Of a stretch of DNA of 64,000 bases, positions 1-14,000 are shown in pieces. The stretch covers positions 11,593,201-11,657,200 of the forward strand of contig NC_092670.1 in assembly GCF_964355755.1 (NCBI RefSeq). The letters are read 5' to 3'. The notes under the pieces were generated by a model. The model was given only the letters and a program-made list of their open reading frames with translations, was not told the DNA's origin and made no database searches. This DNA is from Antedon mediterranea (Eukaryota > Echinodermata > Crinoidea > Comatulida > Antedonidae). A program made the position numbers and the translations under genes. The stretch's first letter is position 1. Each line of letters starts with the position of its first letter.

Positions 1-568
1 TTCATACATTTAGATAATAAACAATAGGCAAATATTATAGATAAAAAACACATAGCAACATATTTAAATGCAAAAAAGATCTCTGTACCTAACATTTAAA
101 AGCAAGTGTAAAATCTATGATGCCTATAGGCTCTAAAATAAACCTAAATACCGGGCCTTCCGCCATCCTTTACTTCTTACAATTTACTTACTGTAGTTTA
201 TTTCTATACTTATAAACAATTGGCTATGATTTTAAATTGTTATCGGAACAAGTGACATTTCATGTGCGAGGTCCTTCTTGTGCATCCGTCGCCTTGCAAA
301 TAGCGCGATGTGTTTGTTTGTAAAACTATATCACATATTAACTCCATTGGCGAAAACACGTGAGCTTGTTCATAGATAAAGTCATGATTTTTTTAAATAT
401 AACGATTAAAAATGAAATATTTTTTCAGGATCTGTAAATTCAAGGTGTTATCACGATTTTGTATGATTTTGGTCGGATTTTGTGCACACTACCATTTCGT
501 AGGGTCTTCCCTTTCGAGGTCTTCGGTCTTCGATCTTCGCTTTCGAGGTCTTCGCTTTCGACACACCC
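1..568. other. Unassigned flank before the first giant palindrome
   Basis: I see no gene here. The last 70 bases hold a short imprecise repeat of words such as GAGGTCTTCGCTTTCGA (about 495-560), directly next to the point where the left arm of the giant foldback element becomes recognisable at about 569. The outer 650 bp of that arm, present in the second copy at 7391-8041, are absent, so this flank is either host DNA at a truncation breakpoint or a later replacement. Confidence 0.5.
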
Positions 569-3436
569 GGCTCTAGGGCGTATGTATGAATGATGTTAAC
601 TACTAGGTAGGGCTTAGGCTAGGCCTAGAGGCCTACTAGTACTAGGCTAGGCCTAGACTTAAGTTGTAGTAGGCTAGGGCCGGGCCTGCTGCCTTAGGCT
701 AGGCTACTACTACTACTAGGCAGCCCATGATGGGTACGAGTAAGCCAAAATTTTGGATACATGTAAACCAAAATTAGGGTACGAGCGTGTAATTGGCATG
801 GCATGGGTACGGGTTAACCTGTATCCTTCTAGCTAATCGTACTATGCCTAGGCCTCAAGTAAGTCTACGCTACCCAGTCCGGCTACAATATGGTCTATTT
901 TGTTTTATAGCTTTATTGATAATAGCTGGGTTCAAATCTGGCTTTTTCTCATTCTAAAACAGATTTCCTTATAATAAAATAATATATGAATTTATTTGTA
1001 ATATTATTGTAATGTATACATAATATAAGTAATTGCCATTGCCTTTATTACTATTAATTATGTATTATACGGTTACCCCTTAATTATACTATAGTATAAT
1101 TTCCTTGTTATATTTTACAATATTTTCTTCCTAATTCTACAATTTTGTCTTTCACAGCACAAATTTATCATACTGAATCATCACACACCAAGTCTCATAA
1201 ATCTCTACTGTATTTGTCCAAGCTACTCCAGCTACATGGCATTGCCTTGAGGCTAAATTACACGGTATACTGGCACTACCATCATTCCTGGCTCGTCAAC
1301 CTGTACCACATAAGCACAGTTTCAGTTTCAGTTTATTTACCATTTCAATTTCTGAACATAAGAGATGAACAACTTATATGGATGGATAACCGTAAGAGCG
1401 AAGCTCGTTTACCGGTCACCCGTTAGTGCAGTGACATTACAGACAACATAAAGACAGGACAAAGGTGCAATACTTAACAAGACATGTGAACACTTGTGTT
1501 TGCAACCCCTTGGATAAAATAATATATTTATATAATGGAGAAAGTTAGATATTATAATATTTCTTTTTGATCATACAATGATAATTTTTAAATTACTTCT
1601 TAAGAAGTCATACTACTGATTCAAAATAGTGACTTACACCCTGTGGTCAAGGCTTTCTTTGCTCTTATGCTTATTTCCTCCAACATACAGAGTACATAGG
1701 ACTTTTTTTATTCATAACTGTTGAATTGTTTCCCAATACATAGTACCTATTGGTATTATATCTAAAAATACAAAGGCGGCCAACACAGATAGTTCCATAT
1801 ATACAGTACTCTTTTATAAATAAATGTATCTCTCCAAACTACTCCCAACTACCTAATCTAATAATAGTACTATTAGCATACTACTATACACTTTGTAGAC
1901 AAGAAATAAGTTGTATACACTAGAGGACTTATGGTAGTACAGTCGATTGCCCTCTCACTGGCCCGGTCAACATAATCTATACCTAGATTATTACAGTAAT
2001 TAAAGTACATTATTACAGAGTTTTTTTTTTTGCAGAAATCAAAGTTATGTGTATAGAAAGCAGTACTCGTATTAAAAACTAAGCAGGTTTTTGAACGCAA
2101 ACTGGCAGGATATTTTGAATATTTTTTGTTGTTGAAATGATGGAATCCTAACTTCAATTTCCACGAACCCTTTTATTTAAATTTATTTGAATAGACCTCC
2201 ATGTAAACTCATTAAAGGCTACATGATTGTTTTATATTTTAATATGTGATAGTAGAAAATCATTGTGTATAATGAGGACTATGAATCTGATATTTACTTG
2301 CATTCTCATCTTTTTAAATTATTATTTATAATGCCGGTAATGAGTTTAAAATTTAATTATATTGACTATTTTTGATAATCATCATGTCCTTATAAATTCA
2401 TTTATATTTCTTTTGTGTAATATAGTTCATATATTATGTATTAAGTAAATTGGTAAGGCCCTATACTGTTACTATTTAAGGAAAGTTTATATACACTATT
2501 ATTTTATGCCTACCAATATTAGTATTAATTGTTTATGTAAATATTTTGTCTAATTGTCTTGATTTTTTGTATAGGCCAATGGCATCAATGTTTTTCTCAA
2601 AGCAAATTAGCCTAATAATGCCACATTTAGACACATGATTCATTGATTTCTGATATTCTGTACTTGTATATGCATTACTAAAATAGTAGTTAATATATTT
2701 CATTTATAATGTATGTATAAACATATATTCATATTTTTTTTAACATTTTTAAATTTAAAAATTATTACAATACCTATCTACCTTTCTGATATTGTTACTA
2801 TTATATAATATTCTTTGAGGCAGCAATAAAAAAAAATTAGAACAATTAATTTGACTTATACTGTACTATGTTAGTTCAGGAGATGAAGTGTGTGTGGGCA
2901 GAAACTAGTGTGTTGGAGGTTGGTGGTGTGAGGTGTATAGTTGTCACTTTAAGACCTAAATTAGATGTTTTCTGAAGAAAAGAAGTAAGCGCATACGCTT
3001 TCAAACAACTCCAAGAAGATTCACACAAAAATAATTACTTTCCAATAAAGTAGTATAACAGTGTATATTACAGTACATTGAATAAACTCGAGCGGAATAA
3101 TAACGCACATAAAAAAACATTCATTTTCTTTTCGAAAAGTGCCCTCTCTAGTTTTCTATTAATTTATTAATAATTATTATTAATTAATGAGTAATATGAA
3201 CATATTTTTAACATTCAATGCTGGAAGCTGGTTCTACTCCTAACAAAGTTTCATATCTCCAAATTTCATCAACGTATTCAAAGCACTTCAATATTAAATA
3301 TCACATTTAACATACAAATTCGGGTTTTGGATAGAATTTTGCTTAAAAACATATACAAAAAACATCGATAAAAAATACTTTTCGTATTCAAAAACATTTG
3401 ATACTTGGTATAAATGTTCACTATAGGTTGCTCTAT
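569..3436 (+). repeat. Left arm of palindrome copy 1 (truncated)
   Basis: This arm is the inverse of 3615-6480 and a near-identical direct repeat of 8042-10908. It starts in a TAGGCCTAG-rich block (600-720), continues through an AT-rich body and ends near the central loop. Arm-specific variants include GCGCATACG near 2990, where the right arm reads GCGGATACG. These variants are shared with the left arm of copy 2. Confidence 0.8.
1145..1426 (+). other. Arm-encoded open frame with acceptor-like 5' edge (one of four copies)
   Basis: A 93-codon open frame recurs at the same place in all four arms (1145-1426, complement of 5629-5910, 8616-8897, complement of 13119-13400). It has no ATG near its beginning. 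It opens directly after TTTTGTCTTTCACAG, which looks like a 3' splice site, and ends in TAG. Three copies are open and differ only slightly. The 5629-5910 copy has TAC changed to TAA and also lacks 6 bp. I recognise no domain. It could be a captured exon or a chance open frame kept by recent copying; the broken copy argues against strong selection. Confidence 0.3.
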
Positions 3437-3614
3437 TCACAGAAAAAAATTGCATTCATGAACGTTTTTTGTTGGTTGTTTTTTCAAAATAGTTATTAGC
3501 TTGAAAAAAATGAGTTGGAATTGTATGGTCTTTCATAAGTATACATTTTGTAAAAACGTAAATTTAAAAAATCAGTGATATGGCTTGATAGTTATTTTTT
3601 GTTTGCAATATGGA

Positions 3615-6600
3615 TGGAGCAACCTATATTGAACATTTATACCAAGTATCAAATGTTTTTGAATACGAAAAGTATTTTTTATCGATGTTTTTTGTATATG
3701 TTTTTAAGCAAAATTATATCCAAAACCTGAATTTGTAATGTTAAATGTAATTTATTTAAGTGCTTTGAATACGTTGATGAAATTTGGAGATATGAAACTT
3801 TGTTAGGAGTAGATACAGTTTCCAGCATTACATTTTAAAAATATGTTCATATTACTCATTAATTGATAATAATTATTAATAAATTAATAGAAAACTAGAT
3901 AGGGCACTTTTCGACAAGAAAATGAATGTTTTTTTATGTGTGTTATTATTCCGCTCGAGTTTATTCAATGTACTGTAATATACACTGTTATACTATTTTA
4001 TTGGAAAGTAATTATTTTTGTGTGAATCTTCTTGGAGTTGTTTGAAAGCGTATCCGCTTACTTCTTTTCTTCAGAAAACATCTAATTTAGGTCTTAAAGT
4101 GACAACTATACACCTCACACCACCAACCTCCAACACACTAGTTTCTGCCCACACACACTTCATCTCCTGAACTAACATAGTACAGTATAAGTCAAATAAA
4201 TTTTTTAATTTTTTTTTATTGCTGCCTCAAAAAATATTATATAATAGTAACAATATCAGAAAGGTAGATAGGTATTGTAATAATTTTTAAATTTAAAAAT
4301 GTTAAAAAAAATATGAATATATGTTTATACATACATTATAAATGAAATATATTAACTACTATTTTAGTAATGCATACACAAGTACAGAATATCAGAAATC
4401 AATGAATCATGTGTCTAAATGTGGCATTATTAGGCTAATTCGCTTTGAGAAAAACATTGATGCCATTGGCCTATACAAAAATCAAGGCAATTAGAAAAAA
4501 TATTTACATAAACAATTAATACTAATATTGGTAGGCATAAAATAATAGTGTATATAAACTTTCCTTAAATAATAACAGTATAGGGCCTTACCAATTTATT
4601 TAATACATAATATATGAACTATATTACACAAAAAAAGTATAAATGAATTTATAAGGACATGATGATTATCAAAAATAGTCAATATAATTAAATTTTAAAC
4701 TCATTACCGGCATTATAAATAATATTTTAAAAAGATAAGAATGCAAGTAAATATCAGATTCATAGTCCTCATTATACACAATGATTTCCTACTATCACAT
4801 ATTAAAATATAAAACAATCATGTAGCCTTTAATGACTTTACATGGACGTCTATTCAAATAAATTTAGGGTCATAATATGTCTTCGTCTCCAGTTCGTGGA
4901 AATTGAAGTTAGGATTCTATCATTTCAACAACAAAAAATATTCAAAATATCCTGCCAGTTTGCATTCAAGACCTGCAACCTGCTTAGTTTTTAATACGAG
5001 TACTGCTTTCTATACACATAACTTTGATTTCTGCAAAAAAAAAAAACTCTGTAATAATGTACTTTAATTACTGTAATAATCTAGGTATAGATTATGTTTA
5101 CCGGGCCAGTGAGAGGGCGTTCGACTGTACTACCATAAGTCCTGTAGGTGTATACAACTTATTTCTTGTCTACAAAGTGTATAGTAGTATGCTAATAGTA
5201 CTATTATTACATTAGGTAGTTGGGAGTAGTTTGGTGAGATACATCTATCTATAAAAGAGTACTGTATATATGGAACTATCTGTGTTAGCCGCCTTTGTAT
5301 TTTTAGATATAATACCAATAGGTACTATGTATTGGGAAACAATTCAACAGTTATGAATAAAAAAAGTCCTATGTACTCTGTATGTTGGAGGAAATAAGCA
5401 TAAGAGCAAAGAAAGCCTTGACCACAGGGTGTAAGTCACTATTTTGAATCAGTAGTATGACTTCTTAAGAAGTAATTTAAAAATTATCATTGTATGATCA
5501 AAAAGAAATATTATAATATCTAACTTTCTCCTTTATATAAATATATTATTTTATCCAAGGGGTTGCAAACACAAGTGTTCACATGTCTTGTTAAGTATTG
5601 CACCTTTGTCCTGTCTTTATGTTTTCTGTAATGTCACTGCACTAACGGGTGACCGGTAAACGAGCTTCGCTCTTACGGTTATCCATCCATATAAGTTGTT
5701 CATCTCTTATGTTCAGAAATTGAAATGGTAAATAAACTGAAACTGTGCTTATGTGGTACAGGTTGACGAGCCAGGAATGATGGTAGTGCCATTATACCGT
5801 GTAGTTTAGCCTCAAGGCAATACCATGTAGCTGGAGTAGCTTGGACAAATACAGTAGAGATTTATGAGACTTGGTGTGTGATGATTCAGTATGATAAATT
5901 TGTGCTGTGAAAGACAAAATTGTAGAATTAGGAAGAAAATATTGTAAAATATAACAAGGAAATTATACTATAGTATAATTATGGGGTAACCGTATAATAC
6001 ATAATTAATAGTAATAAAGGCAATGGCAATTACTTATATTATGTATACATTACAATAATATTACAAATAAATTCATATATTATTTTATTATGATAAGGAA
6101 ATCTGTTTTAGAATGAGAAAAAGCCGTCCCAACCCAGATTTGAACCCAGCTATCAATAAAGCTATAAAACAAAATAGACCATATTGTAGCCGGACTGGGT
6201 AGCCTAGACTTACTTGAGGCCTAGGCATAGTACGATTAGCTAGAAGGATACAGGTCAACCCGTACCCATGCCATGCCAACACGCTCGTACCCAAATTTTG
6301 GTTTACATATATCCAAAATTTTGGCTTACTCGTACCCATCATGGGCTGCCTAGTAGTAGTAGTAGTAGCCTAGCCTAAGGCAGCAGGCCCGGCCCTAGCC
6401 TACTAAAACTTAAGTCTAGGCCTAGCCTAGTACTAGTAGGCCTCTAGGCCTAGCCTAGGCCTAGGCCCTAGTAGTTAACATCATACATACGCCCTAGAGC
6501 CTAGTAGTAGCTACCTACTACTCACTAGCTAAGCCTAGGTAGTAGCAGTAGTAGTTATTGTAGTAGTATTATTGTATTGTAGTATTAGTTGTAGCTGTCC

Positions 6601-7125
6601 GGTGATCCTTGGTCACTTGTCTAGATCCCCTAGTAGGCCTAGGCTAGGCCTAGTACGTAGTTATTCTTCAACAGTCACAATTCAGATTCTGCCGGCCGCT
6701 GATCGCTAGTGAACAGGGGGAGGGAGAGAAAGAGTTAGAAGAACTGAAATAAACCGTGACGTATAATAAACATCATACAAAATAATAATATAACTAACGA
6801 ATCCGTATAATATAATAATGTTGTATGTTATAAAGTAAAGTAAATGCGTTTAATATAATACAATTATATTATAATATAATGTATTTTATTAATAATATAA
6901 TATTAAATGTTCATAATATAATGCTAAAACCAAATAATATAATACAAAAAGTCAATAATTTGTTACATTTTTCACATAATATATTAGAAATAGATATAAT
7001 ATAATGCTAAAACCAAGTAATATAATGCAAAACGTATAATTCATTACAATACAATATATAATATAATAAAAAAAATGATATAATAATATAATATTTTGAA
7101 TACTTCAGACAGCTGAGGCTTGCCA
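3615..7125 (-). repeat. Right arm of palindrome copy 1
   Basis: This arm is the inverse complement of the left arm and a direct repeat of 11086-14617. Its outer third includes a TAGGCCTAG-rich block (6340-6660). A subterminal AT-rich zone (about 6770-7090) follows, in which TAATATAATGC-like words with CTAAAACCAA recur. The arm ends at GCTTGCCA. Confidence 0.8.
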
Positions 7126-7390
7126 TAAGTAAGCATACATATTCCTGTTTTTTCTTTCAAAAGACTTTTATTTGAAACTGACAATAATTACGTAAATAAA
7201 TTATACACTTTAGGAGCATTTTGTATTTATAAAGTAAAGATATTAAGTTTATTGGAAAAAGAAAAAAAAATCAATCTCCTGCAAATGTTTAAATCTGAAA
7301 AAAAGATAAGAAATATGTAAATCTGCAGGTATACTGTATATGCTCAACCAGATTAAGGAAGAAAATATGTAAATGAGATACCATGAATTA
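7126..7390. other. Spacer between the two giant palindromes
   Basis: About 265 bp of AT-rich sequence separates the two elements and is bounded by TA next to each terminus (7126-7127 and 7389-7390). It is not part of either arm. I see no gene or further repeat in it. Confidence 0.6.
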
Positions 7391-10300
7391 TGGCAAGCCT
7401 CAGCTGTCTGAAGTATTCAAAATATTATATTATTATATCATTTTTTTATTATATTATATATTGTATTGTAATGAATTATACGATTTGCATTATATTACTT
7501 GGTTTTAGCATTATATTATATCTATTTCTAATATATTATGTGAAAAATGTAACAAATTATTTACTTTTTGTATTATATTATTTGGTTTTAGCATTATATT
7601 ATGAACATTTAATATTATATTATGAACATTTAATATTATATTATTAATAAAATACATTATATTATAATATAATTGTATTATATTAAACGCATTTACTTTA
7701 CTTTATAACATACAACATTATTATATTATACGGATTCGTTAGTTATATTATTATTTTGTATGATGTTTATTATACGTCACGGCTTATTTCAGTTCTTCTA
7801 ACTCTTTCTCTCCCTCCCCCTGTTCACTAGCAATCAGCGGCCGGCAGAATCGGAATTGTGTGACTGTTGAAGAATAACTACGTACTAGGCCTAGCCTAGG
7901 CCTACTAGGGGATCTAGACAAGTGACCAAGGATCACCGGACAGCTACAACTAATACTACAATACAGTACAATAATACTACTACAATAACTACTACTGCTT
8001 CTACCTAGGCCTAGCTAGTGAGTAGTAGGTAGCTACTACTAGGCTCTGGGCGTATGTATGATGTTAACTACTAGGTAGGGCCTAGCTAGGCCTAGAGGCC
8101 TACTAGTACTAGGCTAGGCCTAGACTTAAGTTGTAGTAGGCTAGGGCCGGGCCTGCTGCCTTAGGCTAGGCTACTACTACTACTACTAGGCAGCCCATGA
8201 TGGGTACGAGTAAGCCAAAATTTTGGATATATGTAAACCAAAATTTGGGTACGAGCGTGTTGGCATGGCATGTGTACAGGTTGACCTGTATCCTTCTAGC
8301 TAATCGTACTATGCCTAGGCCTCAAGTAAGTCTACGCTACCCAGTCCGGCTACAATATGGTCTATTTTGTTTTATAGCTTTATTGATAGCTGGGTTCAAA
8401 TCTGGGTTGGGACGGCTTTTTCTCATTCTAAAACAGATTTCCTTATAATAAAATAATATATGAATTTATTTGTAATATTGTAATGTATACATAATATAAG
8501 TAATTGCCATTGCCTTTATTACTATTAATTATGTATTATACGGTTACCCCTTAACTATACTATAGTATAATTTCCTTGTTATATTTTACAATATTTTCTT
8601 CCTAATTCTACAATTTTGTCTTTCACAGCACAAATTTATCATACTGAATCATCACACACCAAGTCTCATAAATCTCTACTGTATTTGTCCAAGCTACTCC
8701 AGCTACATGGTATTGCCTTGAGGCTAAACTACACGGTATACTGGCACTACCATCATTCCTGGCTCGTCAACTTGTACCACATAAGCACAGTTTCAGTTTC
8801 AGTTTATTTACCATTTCAATTTCTGAACATAAGAGATGAACAACTTATATGGATGGATAACCGTAAGAGCGAAGCTCGTTTACCGGTCACCCGTTAGTGC
8901 AGTGACATTACAGACAACATAAAGACAGGACAAAGGTGCAATACTTAACAAGACATGTGAACATTTGTGTTTGCAACCCCTTGGATAAAATAATATATTT
9001 ATATAATGGAGAAAGTTAGATATTATAATATTTCTTTTTGATCATACAATGATAATTTTTAAATTACTTCTTAAGAAGTCATACTACTGATTCAAAATAG
9101 TGACTTACACCCTGTGGTCAAGGCTTTATTTGCTCTTATGCTTATTTCCTCCAACATACAGAGTACATAGGACTTTTTTATTCATAACTGTTGAATTGTT
9201 TCCCAATACATAGTACCTATTGGTATTATATCTAAAAATACAAAGGCGGCTAACACAGATAGTTCCATATATACAGTACTCTTTTATAAATAAATGTATC
9301 TCTCCAAACTACTCCCAACTACCTAATCTAATAATAGTACTATTAGCATACTACTATACACTTTGTAGACAAGAAATAAGTTGTATACACCTAGAGGACT
9401 TATGGTAGTACAGTCGATCGCCCTCTCACTGGCCCGGTCAACATAATCTATACCTAGATTATTACAGTAATTAAAGTACATTATTACAGAGTTTTTTTTT
9501 TTTTTTGCAGAAATCAAAGTTATGTGTATAGAAAGCAGTACTCGTATTAAAAACTAAGCAGGTTGCAGGTCTTGAACGCAAACTGGCAGGATATTTTGAA
9601 TATTTTTTGTGATGGAATCCTAACTTCAATTTCCACGAACCCTTTTATTTAAATTTATTTGAATAGACCTCCATGTAAACTCATTAAAGGCTACATGATT
9701 GTTTTATATTTTAATATGTGATAGTAGAAAATCATTGTGTATAATGAGGACTATGAATCTGATATTTACTTGCATTCTCATCTTTTTAAATTATTATTTA
9801 TAATGCCGGTAATGAGTTTAAAATTTAATTATATTGACTATTTTTGATAATCATCATGTCCTTATAAATTCATTTATATTTCTTTTGTGTAATATAGTTC
9901 ATATATTATGTATTAAGTAAATTGGTAAGGCCCTATACTGTTACTATTTAAGGAAAGTTTATATACACTATTATTTTATGCCTACCAATATTAGTATTAA
10001 TTGTTTATGTAAATATTTTGTCTAATTGCCTTGATTTTTTGTATAGGCCAATGGCATCAATGTTTTTCTCAAAGCAAATTAGCCTAATAATGCCACATTT
10101 AGACACATGATTCATTGATTTCTGATATTCTGTACTTGTGTATGCATTACTAAAATAGTAGTTAATTTATTTCATTTATAATGTATGTATAAACATATAT
10201 TCATATTTTTTTTAACATTTTTAAATTTAAAAATTATTACAATACCTATCTACCTTTCTGATATTGTTACTATTATATAATATTTTTTGAGGCAGCAATA

Positions 10301-10908
10301 AAAAAAAATTAAAAAATGTATTTGACTTATACTGTACTATGTTAGTTCAGGAGATGAAGTGTGTGTGGGCAGAAACTAGTGTGTTGGAGGTTGGTGGTGT
10401 GAGGTGTATAGTTGTCACTTTAAGACCTAAATTAGATGTTTTCTGAAGAAAAGAAGTAAGCGCATACGCTTTCAAACAACTCCAAGAAGATTCACACAAA
10501 AATAATTACTTTCCAATAAAGTAGTATAACAGTGTATATTACAGTACATTGAATAAACTCGAGCGGAATAATAACGCACATAAAAAAACATTCATTTTCT
10601 TTTCGAAAAGTGCCCTCTCTAGTTTTCTATTAATTTATCAATAATTATTATTAATTAATGAGTAATATGAACATATTTTTAACATTCAATGCTGGAAGCT
10701 GGTTCTACTCCTAACAAAGTTTCATATCTCCAAATTTCATCAACGTATTCAAAGCACTTCAATATTAAATATCACATTTAACATAAAAATTCGGGTTTTG
10801 GATAGAATTTTGCTTAAAAACATATACAAAAAACATCGATAAAAAATACTTTTCGTATTCAAAAACATTTGATACTTGGTATAAATGTTCACTATAGGTT
10901 GCTCTATT
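7391..10908 (+). repeat. Left arm of palindrome copy 2
   Basis: This arm carries the terminus, a subterminal AT-rich zone with repeated TATAATATAAT-like words (7410-7770), a GC-richer TAGGCCTAG block (7880-8190) and an AT-rich inner part. It pairs with 11086-14617. Near the loop the arms differ by scattered substitutions and short indels; for example, the right arm has an extra segment containing ATGTCTTCGTCTCC near 12355. Confidence 0.85.
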
Positions 10909-11085
10909 CACAGAAAAAAATTGCATTCATGAACGTTTTTTGTTGGTTGTTTTTTCAAAATAGTTATTAGCTTGAAAAAAATGAGTTGGAATTGTATGGT
11001 CTTTCATAAGTGTACATTTTGTAAAAACGTAAATTTAAAAAATCAGTGATATGGCTTGATAGTTATTTTTTGTTTGCAATATGGA

Positions 11086-14000
11086 TGGAGCAACCTATAT
11101 TGAACATTTATACCAAGTATCAAATGTTTTTGAATACGAAAAGTATTTTTTATCGATGTTTTTTGTATATGTTTTTAAGCAAAATTATATCCAAAACCTG
11201 AATTTGTAATGTTAAATGTAATTTATTTAAGTGCTTTGAATACGTTGATGAAATTTGAAGATATGAAACTTTGTTAGGAGTAGATACAGTTTCCAGCATT
11301 AAATTTTAAAAATATGTTTATATTACTCATTAATTGATAATAATTATTAATAAATTAATAGAAAACTAGAGAGGGCACTTTTCGACAAGAAAATGAATGT
11401 TTTTTATGTGCGTTATTATTCCGCTCGAGTTTATTCAATGTACTGTAATATACACTGTTATACTATTTTATTGGAAAGTAATTATTTTTGTGTGAATCTT
11501 CTTGGAGTTGTTTGAAAGCGTATCCGCTTACTTCTTTTCTTCAGAAAACATCTAATTTAGGTCTTAAAGTGACAACTATACACCTCACACCACCAACCTC
11601 CAACACACTAGTTTCTGCCCACACACACTTCATCTCCTGAACTAACATAGTACAGTATAAGTCAAATACATTTTTTAATTTTTTTTTATTGCTGCCTCAA
11701 AAAATATTATATAATAGTAACAATATCAGAAAGGTAGATAGGTATTGTAATAATTTTTCAATTTAAAAATGTTAAAAAAAAAAAAGAATATATGTTTATA
11801 CATACATTATAAATGAAATATATTAACTACTATTTTAGTAATGCATACACAAGTACAGAATATCAGAAATCAATGAATCATGTGTCTAAATGTGGCATTA
11901 TTAGGCTAATTTGCTTTGAGAAAAACATTGATGCCATTGGCCTATACAAAAATCAAGGCAATTAGACAAAATATTTACATAAACAATTAATACTAATATT
12001 GGTAGGCATAAAATAATAGTGTATATAAACTTTCCTTAAATAATAACAGTATAGGGCCTTACCAATTTATTTAATACATAAAATATGAACTATATTACAC
12101 AAAAAAAGTATAAATGAATTTATAAGGACATGATGATTATCAAAAATAGTCAATATAATTAAATTTTAAACTCATTACCGGCATTATAAATAATATTTTA
12201 AAAAGATAAGAATGCAAGTAAATATCAGATTCATAGTCCTCATTATACACAATGATTTCCTACTATCACATATTAAAATATAAAACAATCATGTAGCCTT
12301 TAATGACTTTACATGGAGGTCTATTCAAATAAATTTAAATAAAAGGGTCATAATATGTCTTCGTCTCCAGTTCGTGGAAATTGAAGTTAGGATTCCATCA
12401 TTTCAACAACAAAAAATATTCAAAATATCCTGCCAGTTTGCATTCAAGACCTGCAACCTGCTTAGTTTTTAATACGAGTACTGCTTTCTATACACATAAC
12501 TTTGATTTCTGAAAAAAAAAAAACTCTGTAATAATGTACTTTAATTACTGTAATAATCTAGGTATAGATTATGTTGACCGGGCCAGTGAGAGGGCGATCG
12601 ACTGTACTACCATAAGTCCTGTAGGTGTATACAACTTATTTCTTGTCTACAAAGTGTATAGTACTTTGCTAATAGTACTATTATTAGATTAGGTAGTTGG
12701 GAGTAGTTTGGAGAGATACATCTATCTATAAAAGAGTACTGTATATATGGAACTATCTGTGTTAGCCGCCTTTGTATTTTTAGATATAATACCAATAGGT
12801 ACTATGTATTGGGAAACAATTCAACAGTTATGAATAAAAAAAGTCCTATGTACTCTGTATGTTGGAGGAAATAAGCATAAGAGCAAATAAAGCCTTGACC
12901 AAAGGGTGTAAGTCACTATTTTGAATCAGTAGTATTACTTCTTAAGAAGTAATTTAAAAATTATCATTGTATGATCAAAAAGAAATATTATAATATCTAA
13001 CTTTCTCCTTTATATAAATATATTATTTTATCCAAGGGGTTGCAAACACAAGTGTTCACATGTCTTGTTAAGTATTGCACCTTTGTCCTGTCTTTATGTT
13101 TTCTGTAATGTCACTGCACTAACGGGTGACCGGTAAACGAGCTTCGCTCCTACGGTTATCCATCCATATAAGTTGTTCATCTCTTATGTTCAGAAATTGA
13201 AATGGTAAATAAACTGAAACTGAAACTGTGCTTATGTGGTACAGGTTGACGAGCCAGGAATGATGGTAGTGCCAGTATACCGTGTAGTTTAGCCTCAAGG
13301 CAATACCATGTAGCTGGAGTAGCTTGGACAAATACAGTAGAGATTTATGAGACTTGGTGTGTGATGATTCAGTATGATAAATTTGTGCTGTGAAAGACAA
13401 AATTGTAGAATTAGGAAGAAAATATTGTAAAATATAACAAGGAAATTATACTATAGTATAATTAAGGGGTAACCGTATAATACATAATTAATAGTAATAA
13501 AGGCAATAGCAATTACTTATATTATGTATACATTACAATATTACAAATAAATTCATATATTATTTTATTATGATAAGGAAATCTGTTTTAGAATGAGAAA
13601 AAGCCGTCCCAATCCCGATTTGAACCCAGCTATCAATAAAGCTATAAAACAAAATAGACCATATTGTAGCCGGACTGGGTAGCGTAGACTTACTTGAGGC
13701 CTAGGCATAGTACGATTAGCTAGAAGGATACAGGTCAACCCGTACCCATGCTGCCAACACGCTCGTACCCAAATTTTGGTTTACATATATCCAAAATTTT
13801 GGCTTACCCGTACCCATCATGGGCTGCCTAGTAGTAGTAGTAGTAGTAGTAGCCTAGCCTAAGGCAGCAGGCCCGGCCCTAGCCTACTACAACTTAAGTC
13901 TAGGCCTAGCCTAGTACTAGTAGGCCTCTAGCTAGGCCTAGCCTAGGCGGGATAGGCCCTAGTAGTTAACATCATACATACGCCCTAGAGCCTAGTAGTA

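Larger units (their letters stand above)
569..7125. mobile_element. Giant foldback (palindromic) element, copy 1, truncated on the left
   Basis: Nearly the whole segment is one inverted repeat. The left arm runs from about 569 to 3436 and the right arm from about 3615 to 7125, around an unpaired centre of about 178 bp. Matching landmarks include the 2880-3110 block against its reverse complement at 3950-4190, and the 1145-1426 block against 5629-5910. The right end is GAGGCTTGCCA followed by TA, the same terminus as in copy 2. Compared with copy 2, the outer 650 bp of the left arm are missing. No transposase, reverse transcriptase or other protein domain can be read in it. The structure resembles foldback-type or very large non-autonomous TIR DNA transposons. 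Assignment to a superfamily is not possible from the ends alone. Confidence 0.8.

Noticed and set aside
1873-2157. Open frames recurring in the palindrome arms near 1873-2157, 5024-5318, 9220-9517 and 12607-12795
   Set aside because: Repeated only because the arms are repeated; they lack domains and are broken or shifted between copies.
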